DNA of 64,000 nt, taken from a virus. Shown piece by piece: positions 50,029 through 57,736 of this stretch; the stretch's first letter is position 1; every line of letters begins with the position of its first letter. The DNA is taken from IMG/VR virus record IMGVR_UViG_3300029258_002750, positions 211,102 through 275,101 of that record. One strand, 5' to 3'. A program made the translations under genes and the position numbers. The notes beneath the pieces were generated by a model. The model made no database searches and had not been told where the DNA came from. It was given only the letters and a program-made list of their open reading frames with translations.

Positions 50029-51222
50029 ATGGCAATCAGACTAGGCGGGTTCGCAACCTCGACCGAACTCGATGACGGGGTGAGCGCGGCTAAGGGTCCG
50101 ACGTTCGGGGACGGCAGTCTCGGAGACGTGAGCATCGTCGCCGACGCGAACGCTGACGGGCGCAAGGACTACCGGAGCCTCACGATCTCGTCCAGCGCGA
50201 AGCTGATCGCCACGGCTCGCCGCAAGCTCGTAGTCCTCGTGCAGGAAGATTGCGACATTGGTGCGGGCTGCGCAATCACGGCGGATGGTCGAGGAACAGC
50301 CGGAGCCGCTGGAACGGCTGGCGCCGCCGGGCGGCAGTACACGGGTGGATCGACGGGAGGTGGATCCAAAGCCGCTGACGCTACGGACGGGAGCGACGGG
50401 ATCGGGTGCATCTCCGCTGGTGGTGCTGGTGGTGGAGGTGGCTGCGGGGTGATCGGAGGTACTCCTTCAGCGCAGGGTGGAGGAGATGGTGGAGACGGTT
50501 CCAATCGAAGCTCGAACCTGGACGGCGCCGGTCTTGCTGCTGGTGGTACTGGAGCAACCGCCTCCAAAGGAACCGGCGGAAGCGGCACCGCTGTCGTAGC
50601 ACTGGATTCGACCTGGGCCGCGCGCCTGGCCGACGACCGAGGCGACTCGCTCGGTCTGCTGTTCGGCGGAGGCGGAGGCGGGGGCGGAGCAGGAGGAGGT
50701 GGTGCGCTACAAGGTGGGACTACACCTATCGGCACTGTGGGGCCGGGAGGCATTGCCGGATCCCCTGGTGCGCAGACCGTATCTGATCTCGGTGATGGTG
50801 GCGATGGCGGTGATGCTCCCTATGGTGGTGGCTCCTACGGAGGCGGAGGCGGCGGAGGAGCTTCTGGCGCTGGAGGTGGCGAGCTTGACGTGTTTGTCGG
50901 CGGAACCCTCGACATCAATGCCACAGGTCGGATCTCTGCGGACGGCGCGAGCGGAGGCGACGGAGGCGACGGCGACGGCGCTGGTGGCAGCGGTTACGGC
51001 GGTGGTGGCGGCGGCAGCGGGGGTGGTGGCGGAGGGGGAGTCCTTCGCGTCGTCTACGATACGGCAGGAACGAATGTAGACGCTTCGCATATCCACGCTA
51101 ACGGCGGTTCTGGGGGCATAGCCGGAGCAGGCGGCGACGGATTCAGCAGCAACGACGGCGGACCTGGAGGCACCGGGGCCACGGGCGAAGACGGTATCTG
51201 CATCTTCTACGCGACCGGCTAG
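50029..51222 (+). CDS. Glycine-rich adhesin (copy 3 of 3)
   Basis: 397 aa, ATG 50029. Its head (FGDGSLGDVSIVADANADGR, DYRSLTISSSAKLIATARRK) aligns with that of the 47591 protein, and GAGCAITADGRGTAGAAGTA with the matching strand there. A long Gly/Ser region with GGGGGGGGAGGGG runs and DININATGRISADG-type strands follows, closing HIHANGGSGGIAGAGGDGFS. Two glycine-rich genes with the same head on either side of a different one suggest duplication followed by insertion. Confidence 0.65.
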   Translation: MAIRLGGFATSTELDDGVSAAKGPTFGDGSLGDVSIVADANADGRKDYRSLTISSSAKLIATARRKLVVLVQEDCDIGAGCAITADGRGTAGAAGTAGAAGRQYTGGSTGGGSKAADATDGSDGIGCISAGGAGGGGGCGVIGGTPSAQGGGDGGDGSNRSSNLDGAGLAAGGTGATASKGTGGSGTAVVALDSTWAARLADDRGDSLGLLFGGGGGGGGAGGGGALQGGTTPIGTVGPGGIAGSPGAQTVSDLGDGGDGGDAPYGGGSYGGGGGGGASGAGGGELDVFVGGTLDINATGRISADGASGGDGGDGDGAGGSGYGGGGGGSGGGGGGGVLRVVYDTAGTNVDASHIHANGGSGGIAGAGGDGFSSNDGGPGGTGATGEDGICIFYATG

Positions 51223-51245
51223 GGCAGCTTCGTCGATAGTCAGAA

Positions 51246-51251
51246 TAGAAT
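51246..51251 (+). promoter_or_regulatory. Candidate -10 element TAGAAT
   Basis: TAGAAT stands in the 47-base gap before ATG 51270, with AGGAGAGAG just before the start. No -35 is recognisable at 16-18 bases. The same -10 hexamer forms the promoter at 52434-52462. Confidence 0.35.
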
Positions 51252-51269
51252 CAGCTTCAGGAGAGAGAC

Positions 51270-52385
51270 ATGGCAGTCGATCAGATTCAGCTTTCGTGCC
51301 CCTACGGATGCGGCGTTCTGTTCACGGTTAACCGACCGGCCCACATCACGAGCGAGCAGTTCTGCCAGGCGTGGAAGGACGACGCGAACGGCCCAGGGCC
51401 TCACAAGTTCACGTGCGCGACCTGCGGCGGCGAGGCGGTGGTCCACGACGACGGCACACCGGCCGCGAGCGATGGCAACATCGACTTCACGAACGTGAGC
51501 AAGCCGCGTGTTGATTCGCTCGGCGCCACCAAGAGCGGTGGGACAGCTGGCGGAACCTCGATCGAGCTGACGGGCCACGCGTTCGATGTCGAGACGCCGA
51601 CCGTCAAGGTCGATGGGGTTGCGGCTACGAGCGTGAGCGTGGGCAGCGCGACTTCGCTGACGTGCGACACGCCAGCTGGTAAGGTCCGGCTCCTCGTGGC
51701 CGAGATGCACATGAAGCTGGCGCACGGTACCGTGACCGGCGGCCCGTTTCAGGTGGGGGAGACCGTCACTGGCGGGACCAGCTCAGCGACAGGCGTGGTC
51801 ACCCAGGTTGAGGCGGCCTACCTGATGATCAAGACGGTGACCGGCGACTTCCAGAACGGGGAGACGATCACCGGCGGGACCTCGAGCGCATCGGCCGCTC
51901 TCAACGCCGATCCGACCGTGCCCACCTTCTCCGACAGCGAGACGATCACAGGCCAGACCTCCTCGAACACAGCGACGGTTCAGGAGGCGGCCACAATGAA
52001 GTGCGACACGTTCTCCGGGAACATGACCAATGGCGAGGAGATCCTCGGCGGCACTTCGGCTGCGCGAGCGACGCTGGCGTCGAGCGACTGCATGAACGGT
52101 TTCGTGACCGTCTCGATCGAGAACGCCAACGGCCAGCGGGACTCGAAGGTCAACCACGGTACCGTGACTGGCGGTCCATTCCAACGGAAGGAGATCATCA
52201 CAGGCGGCACGAGCGGCGCGACCGCGAAGATCAGCCTCGTCGGCGATGGCTTCTTGAAGGTGAGCCAGGTCAGCGGTCAGTTCACCGCATCCGAGACGCT
52301 CACCGGGGGCACCTCCGGTGCAACCGCAGAGTACATGAGCATCCACGCGGGCGAGCTGGTGGCGGCTTTCGAGTACACCACGTAG
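51270..52385 (+). CDS. Zinc-ribbon protein with a TIG domain split by GETITGG modules
   Basis: 371 aa, ATG 51270. Residues 10-55 hold CPYGC and CATCGG, a possible zinc ribbon. Residues 80-136 begin a TIG domain (GGTAGGTSIELTGHAFD, VKVDGVAATS, CDTPA at 132-136), whose remaining strands resume only at about 275-289 (GFVTVSIENANGQ) and 366-371 (AFEYTT). The intervening stretches are copies of one module that starts HGTVTGGPF (152 and 296) and contains GETVTGGTS/GETITGGTS. Aligning with the 49585 protein shows both insertion points. Confidence 0.6.
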   Translation: MAVDQIQLSCPYGCGVLFTVNRPAHITSEQFCQAWKDDANGPGPHKFTCATCGGEAVVHDDGTPAASDGNIDFTNVSKPRVDSLGATKSGGTAGGTSIELTGHAFDVETPTVKVDGVAATSVSVGSATSLTCDTPAGKVRLLVAEMHMKLAHGTVTGGPFQVGETVTGGTSSATGVVTQVEAAYLMIKTVTGDFQNGETITGGTSSASAALNADPTVPTFSDSETITGQTSSNTATVQEAATMKCDTFSGNMTNGEEILGGTSAARATLASSDCMNGFVTVSIENANGQRDSKVNHGTVTGGPFQRKEIITGGTSGATAKISLVGDGFLKVSQVSGQFTASETLTGGTSGATAEYMSIHAGELVAAFEYTT

Positions 52386-52433
52386 AGTCCACTAGAACCC
52401 TCGGAAGACCCAGGAAGACCAGTTCTTATCGGC

Positions 52434-52462
52434 TTGACCCCCCAACTCGACGGACCTAGAAT
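52434..52462 (+). promoter_or_regulatory. Sigma70-type promoter before the 52503 gene
   Basis: TTGACC (52434-52439), a 17-base spacer, then TAGAAT (52457-52462), 40 bases before ATG 52503. It is the closest match to a host housekeeping promoter in the window and stands in the 117-base gap after the adhesin genes. Confidence 0.65.
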
Positions 52463-52502
52463 GTCACCCTGACGTAGAGGTTCCGTCTCCAAGGAGCAAG
52501 AG

Positions 52503-53075
52503 ATGACCGTTACCAGGATTCAGGCAACGAAGGTCGTCACGCAGACCTTCCCGAACACCACGCTGACGTCGTTCGACATTCCGCGTCCGCAGACGACCAC
52601 GCCCGCGCAGGTTCCCTACGCGGAGGGGTCCGATCACGTGGTCGAGCCGCCCGCGCGGGACGACTTCAGCGCCGGGCACTGCACCGTCGAGCTGCCCGCC
52701 ACGCTGAAGCTCGCGAACGTCTACTGCCGGACTGTCGAGATCCGCAAGATCCTCCCTCCCGCGCAGAAGGGCGTGCAGGGTCCGGCCACCGCCTACTATC
52801 CCACGGGCGCCCCGACCGACACCGGCCACGTGCGCTTCATCGTCAACGAGACGACCGACGTGCTTCCGACCGCCAGCGACGCGTTCCTCGACCTGATGGG
52901 CGAGCCGCACGCGACGGTCTCGACCACCGTGCGGAGCTTCCCGGGCATCACCCTCCGCGAGGGCGAGTTCATCCGGATGAGCCTCTACAACAACAGCGGT
53001 GGTGCCCTGACCGACCAGGTCATCACGGCCAACTACAAGTTCGGCCTCAACCAGCAGGACACCGGCAGGCCGTAG
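52503..53075 (+). CDS. Virion-type protein of unknown function
   Basis: 190 aa, ATG 52503 with AAGGAGCAAGAG upstream and the window's best promoter. Beta-rich (HCTVELPATLKLANVYCRTV, RSFPGITLREGEFIRMSLYN), with strongly GC-ending codons that suggest high expression. No signal peptide, no enzyme motif. Paired with the next gene. A capsid decoration or major appendage protein would fit; this is inference. Confidence 0.45.
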   Translation: MTVTRIQATKVVTQTFPNTTLTSFDIPRPQTTTPAQVPYAEGSDHVVEPPARDDFSAGHCTVELPATLKLANVYCRTVEIRKILPPAQKGVQGPATAYYPTGAPTDTGHVRFIVNETTDVLPTASDAFLDLMGEPHATVSTTVRSFPGITLREGEFIRMSLYNNSGGALTDQVITANYKFGLNQQDTGRP

Positions 53076-53142
53076 GCCAGTCGGGCTGAACCTCCACGCC
53101 TAAAGCGTCAAACCAGACAAAGAGATCATCGAGGAGAGAATC

Positions 53143-53601
53143 ATGCTCGGCGAAGCCCCGATCGTTGCCGATGTCGTCCTCACGGGCATCACGGCCTTCA
53201 ACTACACCACCGGCGCGAGCCTCATCGCATCGCTCAAGTTCACCGTCGAGGAAGACGAGATGCTCATCGACCTCAAGGCGTTCCTCACGCTGTCGCACAG
53301 CGCGGTGGACGGCGTGATCGACGCGACGTTCTTCATGGACGGCACCGACATGGCCCCGCTCGCGGACGGCCTCGTGCGGAAGTCGATGCCTTCGGTCGCC
53401 GACCAGGAGGACGCGCTCGTTCTCGAGCGCACCGTCCGCCTGGCGAAGGGCGAGCACCAGCTCCAGCTCCACATGAAGACCGGCGCCGGAAACATCACTG
53501 TCGAGGGCGCGACCTGGAACGGCTGGCTGACCGCCCGTCGTCACAGCCACGACGCCACGTCGGCGGCCAACGCCAACGCGAAGGTCCAGGGCATCTACTA
53601 G
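53143..53601 (+). CDS. Jelly-roll-like virion protein
   Basis: 152 aa, ATG 53143 with GAGGAGAG before it. Reads as one beta sandwich: NYTTGASLIASLKFTVEEDE, DATFFMDGTDMAPLADG, LERTVRLAKGEHQLQLHMKT, TVEGATWNGWLTARRHSH. Highly GC-biased codons. It ends the rightward virion region; a bidirectional terminator follows. Confidence 0.5.
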   Translation: MLGEAPIVADVVLTGITAFNYTTGASLIASLKFTVEEDEMLIDLKAFLTLSHSAVDGVIDATFFMDGTDMAPLADGLVRKSMPSVADQEDALVLERTVRLAKGEHQLQLHMKTGAGNITVEGATWNGWLTARRHSHDATSAANANAKVQGIY

Positions 53602-53622
53602 GGCTAACCGCCCAACCGATCC

Positions 53623-53668
53623 GACGAAACGAGGGCGCTCGCTCGTGCGGGCTGCCCTCGCTTTCGTC
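53623..53668. terminator. Bidirectional terminator hairpin between convergent genes
   Basis: GACGAAACGAGGGC (53623-53636) pairs with GCCCTCGCTTTCGTC (53654-53668): 14 base pairs with a single bulge, and A and T runs on the two flanks of the stem. It lies between the plus-strand gene ending at 53601 and the minus-strand gene ending at 53684. Confidence 0.7.
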
Positions 53669-53683
53669 TGGTGACCGGGTGCC

Positions 53684-54247
53684 CTACAAATCGCCGGGCT
53701 CGACCATCTGCCCCTGCTCGCGCTTGAGGCGGCGGATGGTCGCGCGGCGGCTGTTGACCTTCTTGCGCCACCGCTGTGCGAACCGCTCGGCGTGCTCGAG
53801 CTTGGCCTCCCACTCGGCGAGCTTGGCCTGCTCGGCCGCGAGCTTCTTCTGGTGGTACTCGATTCCCGTGGGACGCTCCTGCTTCGGCTCCTGCCGCTTG
53901 AAGCGCACGCTGCGGCCGACCGCCCAGTCGGGAAGCTCGTCGAACCACGTCTGGCTACCGTAGACGAACCAGGCGATGATCGAGCACACGTCGAGGAACG
54001 CCCCGGGCGGCATCGTAGGCTCGTCAGCGCTGACCCCGGCCAACGCGTCGATCGCGTTGTCGTGCAGACGCTCGGGTCGCATCAGCTTGAGCGTGTTCCG
54101 AACTCCGGCCGCCGCTTGTCTGCGCAGTGGCGCGTGAACCACGGTGATGGTCCGGTTCCCGAGCGTGATTCCGCGCTCTCGGGCGCAGGCGAGCAGGAGA
54201 CCTCGGATGTCGCGGCCGTTGTAGCGCGTCTCGTTCTTGAGTTTCAC
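53684..54247 (-). CDS. Coiled-coil protein with NETRY-type N-terminus
   Basis: 187 aa, GTG at 54247 overlapping the upstream gene's TGA (GTGA). It starts LKNETRYNGRDIRGLLLACA, a phrase that opens a group of phage proteins annotated as putative metallopeptidases, but the HExxH helix expected around residues 90-105 reads GAFLDVCSIIAWFVYG and has no His. Residues 125-178 are a coiled coil (KKLAAEQAKLAEWEAKLEHA). Either an inactive relative or chance resemblance. Confidence 0.5.
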   Translation of the reverse strand: MKLKNETRYNGRDIRGLLLACARERGITLGNRTITVVHAPLRRQAAAGVRNTLKLMRPERLHDNAIDALAGVSADEPTMPPGAFLDVCSIIAWFVYGSQTWFDELPDWAVGRSVRFKRQEPKQERPTGIEYHQKKLAAEQAKLAEWEAKLEHAERFAQRWRKKVNSRRATIRRLKREQGQMVEPGDL

Positions 54248-54825
54248 GACGGATTCTCCTGCGCGGCGAGCTTCGCCCTGATCGCGTCGATCTTTCGCTG
54301 CTGGAGGCCGACCTCGGACCGCCAGCTCGCGTTGATCCGGTCCATCTCCTTCTCGGCGGCCTCGAGCTGCCGACGGAGCCAGGCGGGCGACCGTCGGTGC
54401 CTGGTGCGCGATGCCCGGACCTGGATCTCGTCCAGCTCGGGCGGCGGCGGTTTGTCCTTGGCTGCCCAGCTGGTCCAGCCGTCCTGGTAGGACCGGCCGC
54501 GCACCAGCGCGAGTCCGCCCAGGAAGACGTGCTCGACCATCTCGCGCGGCATCCGACCGAGCGCCCCGTCCATGACGCTCGCGAGCGCGTCCACGACCTC
54601 CAGGTCCACCCGGCCGGGCCGACGGAGACGGAGGATGGCCGATCGCGTGTTGGGGTCGAAGCTGGCCGAGACGAGCCCCGACCGGGCCGTGTAGTGGCGG
54701 GCCACGATCGGGGTGTCCACGCGGACGCCGACCTTCTCTCCCTTGTCGTTGACCACCGAGAGCGCCAGGTCCATGACCCGGCGCAGATCCTCGGTGTTCC
54801 AGCTCGTCAAGTTCTCGAAGATCAA
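54244..54825 (-). CDS. Coiled-coil protein related to the 53684 gene
   Basis: 193 aa. I choose TTG at 54825 as the start, with GAGG ten bases upstream; the frame is open beyond it but overlaps the preceding gene and encodes an Arg/Ser/Pro artefact. It begins FENLTSWNTEDLRRVMDLAL, which parallels NETRYNGRDIRGLLLACA in the neighbour, and ends in a coiled coil (LRRQLEAAEKEMDRINASWR). The middle carries ARHYTARSGLVSASF and LRLRRPGRVDLEVVDALASV. Unknown function. Confidence 0.5.
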   Translation of the reverse strand: MIFENLTSWNTEDLRRVMDLALSVVNDKGEKVGVRVDTPIVARHYTARSGLVSASFDPNTRSAILRLRRPGRVDLEVVDALASVMDGALGRMPREMVEHVFLGGLALVRGRSYQDGWTSWAAKDKPPPPELDEIQVRASRTRHRRSPAWLRRQLEAAEKEMDRINASWRSEVGLQQRKIDAIRAKLAAQENPS

Positions 54826-54829
54826 GGGC

Positions 54830-55504
54830 TTACGCCTCGTCGACCTTGAGGTTTCGGAACAGGTCGGCGAGGAGGTAGGCGGCCCGCTTCTGGACCGGGG
54901 GCGCGGCCGGAGCGACCGGCTCCGGCTTGGACAGCTCCACGGCCTGCGGGGCCTTCTGGGGGGCCTTCTCGACCGGCTTGACCTCCGGGGCCTCGACCAC
55001 CTCTTCAGGCTCCTGGTGGGCCTCCACTGGCTCCTGGGAGGCCACCTGGTCGTCGGCCGTGGTCTGAACAACCTGGATCTGACCTTCGGTGACCAGATCG
55101 CGCAGGGCCGACTCGACGATCTCGGTCGGCGCACCTGCCGGAGCCTGCGCCAGCATGTCCTGAAGGACCGCCTGGTCGTCGTCCGTTCCGCCCAGGATCG
55201 CCTCGATCTGCTCGCCCAGGTCGGGTTCGGTCGCCGGAGCCTCGGTCGCCGGGTACACGGCCCGGATCTCGCCGACCAGGCGGTCGATCGCCTTGCCGCG
55301 CTTGGCGGTTGTCTCGGCAGCCTCCGCGAGCGCCGACAGGGCGCCCACGAGTTCCTCGGCGTGGAACGCGTCGTCGTCGGGAAGGTCCCAGCGGACCTGG
55401 GTCTTCCAGCGCTTCTCGTGATCGTGCAGCCAGTCGGCCAGGTCGGCGCTGACCTGCTCCATGATCGCGTCGTAGAACTTGTAGCTCGTCAAGAGCAGCT
55501 TCAC
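54830..55504 (-). CDS. Protein with helical N-terminus and Pro/Ala/Glu-rich linker
   Basis: 224 aa, GTG at 55504 with AGGAGAGA upstream. Residues 1-85 are helical with aromatic anchors (YKFYDAIMEQVSADLADWLH). Residues 145-205 are a Pro/Glu/Ala-rich stretch (PEEVVEAPEVKPVEKAPQKA), and the last 20 residues (AAYLLADLFRNLKVDEA) look like a peptide-binding or partner-docking helix. Early operon position. No family recognised. Confidence 0.5.
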   Translation of the reverse strand: MKLLLTSYKFYDAIMEQVSADLADWLHDHEKRWKTQVRWDLPDDDAFHAEELVGALSALAEAAETTAKRGKAIDRLVGEIRAVYPATEAPATEPDLGEQIEAILGGTDDDQAVLQDMLAQAPAGAPTEIVESALRDLVTEGQIQVVQTTADDQVASQEPVEAHQEPEEVVEAPEVKPVEKAPQKAPQAVELSKPEPVAPAAPPVQKRAAYLLADLFRNLKVDEA

Positions 55505-55518
55505 TGGACATCTCTCCT

Positions 55519-55535
55519 GGGGTAGGTTCTACCCC
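55519..55535 (-). promoter_or_regulatory. Hairpin and TAGAAC element before the 55504 gene
   Basis: GGGGTAG (55519-55525) pairs with CTACCCC (55529-55535) across a three-base loop. Read on the minus strand the same stretch contains TAGAAC (55531-55526), a -10-like word repeated before other genes of this region. A short operator or promoter is plausible; the two roles cannot be separated by eye. Confidence 0.35.
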
Positions 55536-55569
55536 GCCTTCTCGGGTTGGTAGGTACGTTGACTCTCGT

Positions 55570-55607
55570 GCTGGGACCCGCCTCCCTCTCGGGAAGCGAG
55601 CCCCAGC
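55570..55607 (-). terminator. Hairpin downstream of the DUF6011-like gene
   Basis: GCTGGG (55570-55575) pairs with CCCAGC (55602-55607), with TCCC/GGGA (55583-55586 and 55591-55594) inside. It lies just after the minus-strand gene ending at 55627. No clear T run follows, so termination is only suggested. Confidence 0.3.
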
Positions 55608-55626
55608 GTGTTCCTTGCGTGGCGGT

Positions 55627-56499
55627 TCACGCCGTGTCCTTCTTGGGCGTGCGCAGGTCGTCGAGCGTGAGCAGCTCGGCGATCTCGCCGTTCTCGACCT
55701 TGACGCGCGCCTTCAGCCACTCGTAGACCTCAGCGGCCGTCATCTTGGAGAGCTTCACGGCGGTCGCGAGCAGGACAGCGGTCGGGTCTTCCTCGGGCTC
55801 CTCGGCGGGCGCGGCAGCCTCGAACTGCTTCGTGAGCACCTTCTCTACGGCTCCGGCCACGTCGAGCCCCTCGGGCTCCTTGACCGTCTCCTTCTTGGCG
55901 GGCGCGGGCTCGCCCTCGACGGGCGAGAGCGCGGCGAGCTTCTCGACCACGCTGGGCGAGACCTTCTTCATCGCGATCCCCATCATCTTCGCGCAGTCGG
56001 GGCCGAAGCCGGTCGCGATCGAGCTGGGAACGGTCAGGGCCGCGCAGCAGCGCGCGCAGAAGCCCCGATGCCAGAACTTGATCTTGTGGGAGGCTTCGAC
56101 ACCATCCACGAGCCACTTGGTCGTATCGCCGATCAGGTTGATGTTCTCGGCAGTCGCGGCGGCCTTCTTGGTGCCCTTCGTGGTGCGGAACCGGCGGACG
56201 CCGTGCACGTCGTCGATCACGCCGATGTAGGAGTAGCGCCGCCCGTCGCCCGAGCCGTGCAACACGTGGACGAACCAGCGGTCCTTCTCGACCTCCTTGA
56301 CGGTGCCGTCCGGCTGCTTCTCGTCGTCCGTGGCGCGAGAAACGAAGTAGGTGTGCCGCTTGGTGGTCGCGACGTCAACGAGCGTCACGACGGCCCGCCC
56401 AGCGAGCAGGTAGTCGAGGCACAGGTGCCAGGGCACCTGAATGCCGTCCGAGAGATCCTTCTTTGCGAGCGTCTTCTTGCTGACCTTCTTGAGTCCCAC
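55627..56499 (-). CDS. DUF6011-like zinc protein
   Basis: 290 aa, GTG at 56499 with GGAGGAG upstream. Residues 138-170 (FWHRGFCARCCAALTVPSSI then ATGFGPDCAK) match the DUF6011 pattern CxRC...L..P.S...G.GP.C, a short zinc-binding motif common in phage and plasmid proteins. The N-terminal 125 residues are beta rich (HTYFVSRATDDEKQPDGTVK), and the C-terminal third is Pro/Glu/Ala rich. It is the first gene of the minus operon. Nucleic-acid binding is likely but not shown. Confidence 0.6.
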   Translation of the reverse strand: MGLKKVSKKTLAKKDLSDGIQVPWHLCLDYLLAGRAVVTLVDVATTKRHTYFVSRATDDEKQPDGTVKEVEKDRWFVHVLHGSGDGRRYSYIGVIDDVHGVRRFRTTKGTKKAAATAENINLIGDTTKWLVDGVEASHKIKFWHRGFCARCCAALTVPSSIATGFGPDCAKMMGIAMKKVSPSVVEKLAALSPVEGEPAPAKKETVKEPEGLDVAGAVEKVLTKQFEAAAPAEEPEEDPTAVLLATAVKLSKMTAAEVYEWLKARVKVENGEIAELLTLDDLRTPKKDTA

Positions 56500-56671
56500 T
56501 GAACTCCTCCTTCACTCCTCCCAACAACACCGCGCTCAGTTCTCACGGAAGAATCCGATGTTGCTGCGCCACCAGGGGTTATACCCAGGCCCTCCGACAG
56601 CATCGGGCCGCCCCTGGGTAGAACCTTGTGAGAAAGGGACCTGCGGTTGTTGGGAGGGATGGAGGTTGAAG
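56500..56671. promoter_or_regulatory. Divergent promoter region with mirrored leaders
   Basis: 172 bases between the minus gene at 56499 and the plus gene at 56672. On the minus strand TATAAC stands at 56583-56578 and on the plus strand TAGAAC at 56619-56624, each inside a near-identical GGGTA(T/G)AACC word that makes an inverted pair. A second inverted pair, CTCCCAACAAC (about 56516-56526) and GTTGTTGGGAG (about 56646-56656), gives both transcripts the same leader a little ahead of their ribosome sites. Confidence 0.5.
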
Positions 56672-57736
56672 ATGATGACACCCGATCGAAGCAAGGCAGT
56701 GATCTACGGACTCGCGTGCGGCGACGCGCTCGGCGCGCCGACCGAGTTCATGGGGATGGAGGGGATCCGCCGCCGGTTTGGCCAGGCAGGGATCCGCAAC
56801 CTGGTTCAGACGAACGGCCGCTTCACGGACGACACGTGCATGACAATCGCCATCGCCGAGGGGCTCCTTGACGCGGCGGCCAGCATCAAGCATGAGCGCG
56901 CGGCAGCCGAGCTGCTCGGTCATCCGGTCTGCACGGCCGACATGGCCGACCCCCACTTCGTGATGCCAGTCGTGGTCAAGCACCTCATCAGGTGGCTGCG
57001 ATCCGACCAGTCGGGCCGCGCGCCCGGGAACACGTGCATGGGCGGGTGCCGGAACCTAGAGAACGGCGCCCACTGGCTCGAGAGCGGCATCAAGCACTCG
57101 AAGGGCTGCGGCGGAGTGATGCGAACCGCGCCGGTCGGCCTGGTCTACGATGAGCCCGAGACGATCATGGAGATCGCGAAGGCCCAGGCGATCTGCACGC
57201 ACGGCCACCCGTCAGCGTGGCAGGCCGCGCAGCTGGGGGCGCTCGCGGTTCATATGCTCGCCCGGGGGAAGGTGACCGGCGGCGACATTACCGCCGAGTT
57301 CTTGCTCCCCGACCTGATGGAGACGTGCGGCTGGGAGCTGGGCGAGTACGACCCGAAGCTCCTCAGCCTCCTCGATCGCGTGCCGCGCGCTCTCAAGGCG
57401 ACGCTCGCCGGTGAGATCACCCCCGAGCGTGTGATGGTCAACTATGGGGCACACGACCTCGCGCTCGGCGAGAGCTGGCACGGTGACGAGGCGCTGGCCA
57501 GTTCGCTCTACTGCTTCCTGCTCGCCCACGCTCGTGGCGAGGGATACGTCGAGACCGTGCGCTACGGCGCCAACACGGTCGGCGACTCGGACTCGATCGG
57601 CTGCATTTCCGGCGCATTCGCGGGAGCCTACTGGGGCCTCGGCGGCCAGAAGGGCGTGCCCGCCGACTGGATCGAGCGAATCGAGGACAGCTCCTACCTC
57701 GCCAACCTGGCCGAGCGGCTCGTGGAGGCAGCGTGA
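56672..57736 (+). CDS. ADP-ribosylglycohydrolase (DraG/ARH family)
   Basis: 354 aa, ATG 56672 with GGAGG (56661-56665). All family motifs are seen: GLACGDALGAPTEF (13-26), TDDT (52-55), GCGGVMRTAPVGL, THGHPSAW, and GDSDSIG (304-310) in place of the more common GDTDT. The Asp and Thr/Ser residues bind two Mg ions and the enzyme removes ADP-ribose from proteins, nucleic acids or small molecules. In a phage it could reverse ADP-ribosylation used as host defence or by the phage's own transferases. Its stop overlaps the next start. Confidence 0.85.
   Translation: MMTPDRSKAVIYGLACGDALGAPTEFMGMEGIRRRFGQAGIRNLVQTNGRFTDDTCMTIAIAEGLLDAAASIKHERAAAELLGHPVCTADMADPHFVMPVVVKHLIRWLRSDQSGRAPGNTCMGGCRNLENGAHWLESGIKHSKGCGGVMRTAPVGLVYDEPETIMEIAKAQAICTHGHPSAWQAAQLGALAVHMLARGKVTGGDITAEFLLPDLMETCGWELGEYDPKLLSLLDRVPRALKATLAGEITPERVMVNYGAHDLALGESWHGDEALASSLYCFLLAHARGEGYVETVRYGANTVGDSDSIGCISGAFAGAYWGLGGQKGVPADWIERIEDSSYLANLAERLVEAA

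Noticed and set aside
47591-51222. Mycobacterial PE_PGRS-like genes or contaminating sequence
   Set aside because: No PE domain; heads and neighbours are phage fibre type.
54826-55134. Upstream extension of the 54244 minus-strand gene
   Set aside because: It duplicates the coding space of the adjacent gene and encodes Arg/Ser/Pro runs; TTG 54825 has GAGG upstream.
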